Source of the DNA: Mariprofundus sp.
Lineage (GTDB): Bacteria > Pseudomonadota > Zetaproteobacteria > Mariprofundales > Mariprofundaceae
Direction of reading: 5' to 3'
Length of the DNA stretch: 12,616 nucleotides
Assembly: GCA_030951065.1 (NCBI GenBank)
Contig: JAUZQH010000054.1
Location: 1 to 12,616 of the forward strand
The position numbers and the translations under genes are program-made. A model generated the notes under the pieces. That model was not told the origin of the DNA. It ran no database searches and was given only the letters and a program-made list of their open reading frames with translations. Below, in pieces: positions 7,486 through 12,616 of this stretch; positions within the stretch are counted from its first letter, which is position 1, and each line of letters starts with the position of its first letter.

Positions 7486-8270
7486 TATTGCTGCCACAAA
7501 TGGAACGAATATTGTGGATTGCGAAATTTGAAGCCGAGCCTGGCATGCAGATTTAACGATGGAATGTTATTGGTCGAGACCAGTGTCTCCGCATAACGTA
7601 ACCCATTATCCCGCATGTGCTGGAGCGAACCCAGCCACAGGTAATCTCCGAGACCGGCGCGAACATATTTTCTGGAAAACCCTGCAATAATAAGATGGTT
7701 ATTTTTTCGTGCCATAAACCCCGCAGCCTCACCATTAACTTCCACGATATCGAAAATCACATCTTCATGTTGCAGGAGATCACAGATCCACAACTCGAAA
7801 CGCCGATTGGCAAGCTCTTCTGGGCACTGGAAGTCCACATGAAAACGATCACTGCTGAATGATTCACGTGCGATTGCAGATACTGTTTCCACAGTTTCGT
7901 TCCGCCTGTTATCCAGTGTAATAAAACGGATGTTGTTGTGCCTGAAACGATTTGGAACAAACTGTGACCTGTCCTCATCAAATGCCTGCAACACAGCGCT
8001 TTTATGCAACTGGATGACCGGACAGACAGCGCCCTCCACCAGATAAAAGCCGCATTGCTGAAGACAGGGAACCAGATGCAAAAATGTTTTTGGCAGTCTG
8101 GCAAAAACAAAGAATTTTCCGAAGGATTGTTGCAAACAGTCGAGTTCCTGAGCAAGTAATTGCTGATCAAGTCTCGCCAGACATGCTTCATTCAGGGCGA
8201 AGGATTTCAGACCGAGATTTCTTTCCTCCCATGGTGTCTCATCAAAAATGACAGGCATAACATTACTCAT
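7485..8270 (-). CDS. WecD-like GNAT acetyltransferase, probable dTDP-Fuc4N N-acetyltransferase
   Basis: This is a 261-residue GNAT-fold protein. Compared from memory with E. coli WecD (RffC, 224 aa), it shares an MPV..PWEERNLGL start (WecD: LTWENAFFGV), LQQCGFYLVEGAV (WecD: LQQLGFSLVEGEV), a RESFSSDRF segment (WecD: AAFAQSRF) and a C-terminus with STNNIPSLNLHARLGF and YSFHLW. The acetyl-CoA loop is near RAGLGDYL (204-211). WecD acetylates dTDP-Fuc4N, the product of WecE, and wecE lies in the same operon, which supports the assignment; another acyl-CoA or amino-sugar remains possible. ATG 8270 overlaps the GT2 stop by 8 bases. ATG 8258, giving an MPV start, is an equally plausible site. An upstream open frame in the GT2 gene is just a shadow. 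Confidence 0.75.
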   Translation of the reverse strand: MSNVMPVIFDETPWEERNLGLKSFALNEACLARLDQQLLAQELDCLQQSFGKFFVFARLPKTFLHLVPCLQQCGFYLVEGAVCPVIQLHKSAVLQAFDEDRSQFVPNRFRHNNIRFITLDNRRNETVETVSAIARESFSSDRFHVDFQCPEELANRRFELWICDLLQHEDVIFDIVEVNGEAAGFMARKNNHLIIAGFSRKYVRAGLGDYLWLGSLQHMRDNGLRYAETLVSTNNIPSLNLHARLGFKFRNPQYSFHLWQQ

Positions 8271-9192
8271 CAATAAACGTTGTGGCATTGACGATATACA
8301 ATGGTCTTTTCTTGCTCTCATCGAAGGTTTTCCCCAGATAGATACCGATAATGCCAAGGTTGGCAATAATAATGCCACCCAGGAAATAAACTGACACAAT
8401 AAGACTGCTCCAGCCCATGATCGGAACATCAAAGAACGCGGCGTATAATAACAGCCCGATTCCGCTGAGAAATGCCAGAGTTGCAATGCTGAAACCCAGC
8501 CGTATGGAAAGCCTGAGCGGTTTGTCCGAATAGGCGATGATGGTATCAGTGGCAAGTCGCAGCAGTTTGCCAAAGGTATAGGACGTTTCTCCCGACATGC
8601 GCTTGCTGTGATCGACATCGATGGTGGTAGTTGAAAATCCCATCCATTCGATCATGCCGGGGAAAAAACGCAGGTTTTCACGGATATTTCTGCAATTGGC
8701 TGCCACTTTGCCGGAAATTATGCGGAAATTACCGACACTCGGATCATAGTTCATATCTGTCAGATAATTGAACAGACTGAAAAACACTTTGGAGGAAAGA
8801 CGTTTGCTGGTTTTATCCTGCCGGTTTTTACGACGACCAAGCACGATATCGAAGCCTTCCTGCGCCTTGCTATACAGTTTGATGATCTCTTCCGGCTGAT
8901 CCTGAAGGTCGCAGTCCATGACAACCACCCAGTCGCCGTTACAATAATCCAGTCCGGCTGTGATACCGTAATGTTGCCCAAAATTACGGCTAAACTGAAT
9001 GCCTCTGAAGCGGGTGTCTTCAGCAGCAATATCACAAATGATTTCCCAGGAGCGATCCTTACCACCGTCTTCAACCAGAATACACTCGAAATCAGTGGTG
9101 ATCTGTTCCAGAGACAGGGTGAGGCGACGGCATAATTCATGCATGCAGTCCTCTGCCTTGTAGACGGGAATGACGACGGAGAGATGTGCCAT
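8263..9192 (-). CDS. GT2 polyprenyl-phosphate glycosyltransferase (DPM1/ArnC/GtrB type)
   Basis: This 309-residue enzyme has an N-terminal GT-A domain and two C-terminal membrane helices (about 232-254 and 262-288), the plan of ArnC, GtrB and bacterial dolichyl-phosphate mannosyltransferase homologues. Visible motifs are SVVIPVYKAE (5-14), VEDGGKDRSW (40-49; the family more often has DDGS), FSRNFGQHYG (67-76), MDCDLQDQPE (92-101) with the metal-binding DxD, and RMSGETSYTFGKL (198-210). It should move a sugar from a nucleotide donor onto undecaprenyl phosphate on the inner face of the inner membrane. The donor cannot be read from sequence; neighbours suggest a dTDP-linked aminosugar. It is followed with overlap by the WecD-like gene and precedes an ArnT-like transferase, its expected periplasmic partner. 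Confidence 0.87.
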   Translation of the reverse strand: MAHLSVVIPVYKAEDCMHELCRRLTLSLEQITTDFECILVEDGGKDRSWEIICDIAAEDTRFRGIQFSRNFGQHYGITAGLDYCNGDWVVVMDCDLQDQPEEIIKLYSKAQEGFDIVLGRRKNRQDKTSKRLSSKVFFSLFNYLTDMNYDPSVGNFRIISGKVAANCRNIRENLRFFPGMIEWMGFSTTTIDVDHSKRMSGETSYTFGKLLRLATDTIIAYSDKPLRLSIRLGFSIATLAFLSGIGLLLYAAFFDVPIMGWSSLIVSVYFLGGIIIANLGIIGIYLGKTFDESKKRPLYIVNATTFIDE

Positions 9193-9223
9193 GCAGCAAG
9201 TCTATCACATGCATACAGGATAG

Positions 9224-9862
9224 CTAAAGTATCCGGGCATCTTGTTTTTTACATTCCAGTATCAAGTGAGAGTAGGGCATATAAAGCATGTCATGCCGGA
9301 CTGTAGCCCTGACATGATCAAACTGTGATGTTGCCAGTTTTTCATAGACTTCTGCAGTACGAACACATTGACCCCGATCCTTACTGATCAACCACCGGGC
9401 AAGTTGACTTTGCCCGGTGGTGTAAACCGGGTCAATACTGATCAGCTTGCCTTTTTTCTTCAGTGCCTGTTTCGCCAGTTTGAACAGTGTTCTGGCATCG
9501 CCGTCGTCGAGGTGATGCAGAAGACCGAACGCCAGTACAATATCGAAGGGTGGCATGTCATTGACTGTTGCTTGTCCGACCAGTTCAGCAGTAAATATGC
9601 CCCGACTGCCAAAATGCCGGCGCGCTTGAGTGATGTAATCCTCCGAGGCATCGAACCCGTAGTACTCCGTATCAGCTGGGAGATGTTGAAGAATTTCAGC
9701 TGTACCGCAGCCGATATCGAGAACACGCAAGCCCGGCTGTCGCGGGATATAATCGCGTACCAACATACGGCGTGCCTTTTCAGCACCGACCAATCGTTGG
9801 GCCAGATTATAGATGGCAGGCTGTGAAAAGATGGACCGGAACCCGGATGTGATCTGGGCCAT
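9224..9862 (-). CDS. Class I SAM-dependent methyltransferase
   Basis: This is a 212-residue Methyltransf_11/25-type enzyme. Motif I is VLDIGCGTAEIL (from residue 47), the ribose-binding acid lies in YYGFDAS, and motif II/III is FDIVLAFGLLHHLDD (about 106-120). The C-terminus has RGQCVR and PYSHL, features I associate with methyltransferases found in cell-surface glycan loci. The acceptor is unknown; a sugar hydroxyl or amine of the glycan made by the neighbours is a reasonable guess. I chose ATG 9862 rather than the in-frame TTG at 9898: it sits one base after the upstream stop and has a strong AGGAAGAG ribosome binding site 7 bases before it. The gap to the GT2 gene is 31 bases. Confidence 0.85.
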   Translation of the reverse strand: MAQITSGFRSIFSQPAIYNLAQRLVGAEKARRMLVRDYIPRQPGLRVLDIGCGTAEILQHLPADTEYYGFDASEDYITQARRHFGSRGIFTAELVGQATVNDMPPFDIVLAFGLLHHLDDGDARTLFKLAKQALKKKGKLISIDPVYTTGQSQLARWLISKDRGQCVRTAEVYEKLATSQFDHVRATVRHDMLYMPYSHLILECKKQDARIL

Positions 9863-9863
9863 G

Positions 9864-10847
9864 TCAGGACTCTTCCTGTTGCCTGCTGATTTCGACAATC
9901 ATCGGGGTGGCCATGGCGGGGGGGATACGCCGGATCAATTCCCCCAGGCCACTACGCATGACAAATGTCGCTATGCCGGCAATAAATCCCTGATGTCGCT
10001 GCTTGAAAAGCGGGTCATCATCAATGCGTTTCAGTGCGTTGTATAATAATTCTTTTTCGAAACAATATGTTAGTCCATATGAGTTGCAGTAATTTCTTAT
10101 GTTTTTACAGGTGATGAAATTGAGTGAATCCCAGATTTCAGCATCGCATCGGGAAGATAAAAACAGCAAACGACTCAATCCGGGCAGACGGCGGAAAACC
10201 GGGACACCGTAATGTGGCTCATAGGGCACCGAATAATTGGGACAGGCATGCACCATACTTCCTTGCCTTGACAGTACGGATGTCATGGCAGTGAACGCAG
10301 CTTGCCAATCCGGAATATGCTCTATGACATTGTTACTGAAAATCAGGTCGAACTGGCCATGCTGTTTCCTGTTCAATTGTTGGGCCGGTACGGTGATAAC
10401 CTCAAGCTGCAATGCGGCATGGTGTTTAAGAACTGCATTTTTTAGTCGTTCAAACATGCCAAAACCACCGATAGCCGGCTCCAGAGCGGTGATTTGATAG
10501 CCTTCGGATTTGAGAAACAGACTGGTAAAACAGAGCCCTGCACCCACTTCAAGCAGTTGCAATCCGGGTTGCAAATGATCCTTGATCAACCCCACAGAAA
10601 CACGACTCTCGTTCGCATATGTATCCAACATAGCAGCGATCGTTTCGACATTGTGCTGTGATGATTGTGCCACTTCCTCAGCAATATGCTCAAAAGGCAA
10701 TGCATCCAGAAACTGATCCAGACGATCTGTAAGGGCGGATTGTTCCTCTGTTGTTAAAATCGACAGTACCTCGCAATGGATGAAATTATGGACCAAACAG
10801 CGGGCCGGCGGGCTGACCCTTATCAAATGATATGCAAATGCTAGCAT
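9864..10847 (-). CDS. SAM-dependent methyltransferase, first gene of the glycan operon
   Basis: This is a product of up to 327 residues with a class I methyltransferase core: LLEVGAG (98-104), ALEPAIGGFG carrying the post-I acidic residue, and FDLIFSNNVIEHIPDW (166-181), followed by a 140-residue C-terminal extension that could hold acceptor binding. The substrate is unknown; context suggests a surface sugar. The start is uncertain. ATG 10847 has no ribosome binding site, and residues 1-27 look unlike a typical start. A later start around residue 28-33 would free about 120 bases for promoters shared with lptF. The stop is one base before the next methyltransferase start, so the two are coupled. 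It is divergent from lptF, with only 36 bases between the annotated starts. Confidence 0.8.
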   Translation of the reverse strand: MLAFAYHLIRVSPPARCLVHNFIHCEVLSILTTEEQSALTDRLDQFLDALPFEHIAEEVAQSSQHNVETIAAMLDTYANESRVSVGLIKDHLQPGLQLLEVGAGLCFTSLFLKSEGYQITALEPAIGGFGMFERLKNAVLKHHAALQLEVITVPAQQLNRKQHGQFDLIFSNNVIEHIPDWQAAFTAMTSVLSRQGSMVHACPNYSVPYEPHYGVPVFRRLPGLSRLLFLSSRCDAEIWDSLNFITCKNIRNYCNSYGLTYCFEKELLYNALKRIDDDPLFKQRHQGFIAGIATFVMRSGLGELIRRIPPAMATPMIVEISRQQEES

Positions 10848-10868
10848 GGCACAGATGTTGAATCCAAA

Positions 10869-10874
10869 AGGTGA
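10869..10874 (+). promoter_or_regulatory. Ribosome binding site of lptF
   Basis: AGGTGA lies 9 bases before ATG 10884 and supports that start. No convincing -35/-10 pair was found in the 36 bases between the divergent genes, so the lptF promoter probably overlaps the methyltransferase 5' coding end. Confidence 0.6.
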
Positions 10875-10883
10875 TAACCTGAT

Positions 10884-12035
10884 ATGACGATTGACCGTTA
10901 TCTGCTGCGACTCTGGCTGGGCCCGTTCCTGGGCGGGTTAACGCTGGTGCTGGGCGTGTTGCTGCTGGGCCGTGCATTGAAACTGTTGGGTACGATTTCA
11001 GACAGCGGGCAGGCCTGGGGACTTATTGCCGATATGTTGACACTCACCATGCCTTATTTTTTGCTGCTGACAGTGCCGATGGCTTTCTTTTTATCGATGC
11101 AGAATACCATCACCAGCCTGCAGCAGAACAGTGAAATGGATGTCATGCGTGCATCCGGGATATCTTACACGCGAATGTTTCGCAGCTTTTTCGTGATGGT
11201 GCTGCTGTTATGGATAAGTTTGACTTATTCTTCCATGGTGTTGCTGCCGCAGGGCCAGCTGGGGTTTAATAATATTCTGGCCAAGGTCTATGCCATGAAA
11301 GGTGTGATTACTTTTTCACCGCAACGTTTTACACGGGGCTTTGACGGTATTACTGTCTATGTGGACGGCGAGGACAAGCAGGGCGTGTATCAGGGTGTCA
11401 TTCTGGAAGACAACCGGGGGGGCGTATCAGTCATTTATACTGCCGAATCGGCTCAATTCGATATGGCCGGAAGTCAGCTCCAATTACGGATGAACAATGG
11501 TGTACGGCTTGAAGGGAATGGGGATGATCAGCGCATGCTGGCTTTTGATAAATATCTGGTAACGATACCGGTGTCTGCCGGCAACTGGAAACAACGGCAT
11601 TCAGGCGACCATGTTACCATGATGACCCCGCAAGAATTATGGCAAGCGTTGGGCAAGAATGATCCGGGTGCAGTTGCCGAATGGAACCGGCGCTGGCTGT
11701 TGCCGACTACAGTGCTGGTGTTGTTTTTCTTTGCCTTGCCATTTTCACTAACGCAAAAACGTTCCGGTAAGGCCGGCTCGATGATTGCGGGCATCGCACT
11801 GCTGGTGTTGATTTATAATCTGCAACTGATGTTACACAGACAGGTGAGTCAGGGGGCATTCCCGGGTTGGACGATGTGGGCTGAACAGGGGGTGTTGCTC
11901 GCTCTGGGGATATTCCTGTGGATCAGAGCTGAGGCGGATCGACTACCCAAAATTTTCTCGCAGGCAGGCGAATGGGTTTATTTGCTGCATCGGTTCATCA
12001 TGCATAAAGTCGCACACAGACTGGGTAAAAGCTGA
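10884..12035 (+). CDS. lptF: LPS export ABC transporter permease LptF
   Basis: LptF, with LptG and the ATPase LptB, extracts LPS from the inner membrane and drives it across the Lpt bridge to the cell surface. The 383-residue product has the YjgP/YjgQ layout: three membrane helices at about 11-32, 52-72 and 98-120, a periplasmic beta-rich domain at about 125-260, then three helices at about 268-350. Family-like segments are LLTVPMAFFLSM, the cytoplasmic coupling stretch SEMDVMRASGIS (83-94), and LPFSLTQKRSGKAGSM before the fifth helix. LptF is favoured over LptG by these segments and by the gene standing first in its unit. No lptG follows; the next gene runs the other way, so lptG must be elsewhere. 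It is divergent from the LPS cluster. Confidence 0.88.
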   Translation: MTIDRYLLRLWLGPFLGGLTLVLGVLLLGRALKLLGTISDSGQAWGLIADMLTLTMPYFLLLTVPMAFFLSMQNTITSLQQNSEMDVMRASGISYTRMFRSFFVMVLLLWISLTYSSMVLLPQGQLGFNNILAKVYAMKGVITFSPQRFTRGFDGITVYVDGEDKQGVYQGVILEDNRGGVSVIYTAESAQFDMAGSQLQLRMNNGVRLEGNGDDQRMLAFDKYLVTIPVSAGNWKQRHSGDHVTMMTPQELWQALGKNDPGAVAEWNRRWLLPTTVLVLFFFALPFSLTQKRSGKAGSMIAGIALLVLIYNLQLMLHRQVSQGAFPGWTMWAEQGVLLALGIFLWIRAEADRLPKIFSQAGEWVYLLHRFIMHKVAHRLGKS

Positions 12036-12213
12036 GATTTGTTAATATGAAATGAACAACGCGCCTGCATGACTTTTTCCACGCCATGATAAATTTCATA
12101 TCATGGGGTGGAAAAAGTCCATGCGCGTTAAGAAGATGCAAATCAGGCACTTGCGCGTTTGATTTGGCAGCCTGTCGTGGTCTGCACGGAAACACTGAAT
12201 GAATCAGCTTGCC
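12036..12213. other. Noncoding gap between lptF and the partial glycosyltransferase
   Basis: These 178 bases hold no credible gene. Besides the large inverted repeat there is a weaker one, CAAATCA at 12139-12145 facing TGATTTG at 12160-12166 across 14 bases. GCGCGTT occurs at 12123-12129 and again at 12153-12159, so part of the outer stem sequence is repeated. Confidence 0.6.
12058..12129. repeat. 72-base near-perfect inverted repeat (large hairpin) between convergent genes
   Basis: The core arms 12071-12091 and 12099-12119 pair at 20 of 21 positions (one G-G mismatch at 12083/12107) around a 7-base loop. An outer 7-base stem, AACGCGC at 12058-12064 with GCGCGTT at 12123-12129, extends it past a small bulge (CTGC on the left, C on the right). 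The T run is on the 5' arm and the A run on the 3' arm, and no U tract follows on either strand, so it is not a standard intrinsic terminator. Its position between converging 3' ends fits a bidirectional transcript end or RNA-stability hairpin. A small palindromic mobile repeat is the other option. Confidence 0.85.
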
Positions 12214-12616
12214 TTAACCTGAATATTTGAGATAACAATCCAGCTGTTCTTCCGCGACTGTTTTCCAGTCACGTTTGATCATATTTGTCTGGCGACCAAT
12301 ATTGTTTTCAACGCTATTGGCCCAGTCGCGTATATCGGCATTGTTGTTCAATACAACTTCATGATTCAGCTCGGAAGCAATGCCGCAGGCATCTGAAATC
12401 ACTACAGGTACACCCGCTGCACGGGCTTCGGCAATAACCATACCGTAAGGTTCCTGTCTGGCCGGGTGCAGCAGCAGGTCAAATTGGGCATACAAAGGCG
12501 TGCTGTCTGTTTCTCCAAGCAGTTGGAAACCGCCATCCCATGTCTGGAATAAATGGGCGATTTCATCCGGATCGGGGCCGACAACCATAAATACGAGATC
12601 AGGGCGTTGTTGGCGT
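12214..12616 (-). CDS. GT4-type glycosyltransferase (GT-B fold), C-terminal part only
   Basis: The frame is open to the window edge, so the N-terminus and start lie outside; the ATG at 12588 is internal because RPDLVFMVVGPDPDE reads through it as the family's second-domain start. About 133 residues are visible. The donor-binding E-x7-E motif is clear in EPYGMVIAEA, followed by GVPVVISDACG, both standard for group 1 (GT4) nucleotide-sugar glycosyltransferases. These act in the cytoplasm on LPS core, O-antigen or exopolysaccharide. The acceptor is unknown, and the neighbouring LPS genes favour a core or O-chain role. It ends on TAA, converging on lptF. Confidence 0.88.
   Translation of the reverse strand, partial: RQQRPDLVFMVVGPDPDEIAHLFQTWDGGFQLLGETDSTPLYAQFDLLLHPARQEPYGMVIAEARAAGVPVVISDACGIASELNHEVVLNNNADIRDWANSVENNIGRQTNMIKRDWKTVAEEQLDCYLKYSG

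Noticed and set aside
8271..8618. 116-residue N-terminal extension of the WecD-like protein
   Set aside because: It lies wholly within the GT2 gene in another frame; WecD-type similarity begins only at the MPV..PWEE segment.
9368..9826. 152-codon plus-strand open frame opposite the first methyltransferase
   Set aside because: It is antisense to the clear SAM-binding motifs, with no family signature or ribosome binding support.
12071..12119. TTTTTCCAC arms of the palindrome as paired DnaA boxes or a replication origin
   Set aside because: The match to TTATCCACA is only partial, there are just two copies within one palindrome, and no origin genes or AT-rich unwinding region are nearby.
12058..12129. 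Standard rho-independent terminator for lptF
   Set aside because: No T run follows the stem on either strand; the T and A runs are inside the stem in the wrong order.

Overview
The window is densely packed chromosome from a Gram-negative, most likely proteobacterial organism. Evidence for this is thiL-pgpA gene adjacency, Kdo and heptose genes for lipopolysaccharide (LPS), and an LptF-type LPS-export permease. The exact class cannot be fixed from sequence alone; gamma- or zetaproteobacterial is plausible. No rRNA, tRNA, CRISPR array, transposase or prophage gene was seen.

Region 1 (1-2318, plus strand) is a housekeeping run. It holds the 3' part of thiL (thiamine-monophosphate kinase), pgpA (phosphatidylglycerophosphatase A) overlapping it, and a PncC/CinA-C amidase gene. 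The amidase carries an N-terminal half of about 150 residues that is not the usual CinA nucleotide-binding domain.

Region 2 (2309-10847, minus strand) is a long envelope-glycan cluster. In transcription order it reads: two SAM methyltransferases, a membrane-anchored GT2 polyprenyl-phosphate glycosyltransferase, a WecD-like GNAT acetyltransferase, an ArnT-like integral-membrane glycosyltransferase, WecE aminotransferase, heptose-7-phosphate kinase (HldA type), KdsB and a NagD-type HAD phosphatase. From the first methyltransferase to wecE the genes overlap or sit within about 30 bases of each other, which points to one coupled operon. After wecE the gaps widen to 87, 27 and 117 bases, so internal promoters are possible.

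Region 3 (10884-12616) holds lptF on the plus strand, divergent from the glycan cluster. It is followed by a noncoding stretch with a striking 72-base near-perfect inverted repeat. Last comes the 3' end of a GT4-type glycosyltransferase gene on the minus strand, cut by the window edge.

The most interesting idea is that the tight block at 4952-9192 works like the Arn lipid A modification route but with parts from enterobacterial common antigen. WecE and a WecD-like enzyme would make a dTDP-4-(acyl)amino-4,6-dideoxygalactose. The GT2 enzyme would load the sugar on a polyprenyl phosphate, and the ArnT-like enzyme would transfer it to an envelope acceptor in the periplasm. HldA, KdsB and LptF supply and export the LPS core. 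This pathway is an inference from gene content.
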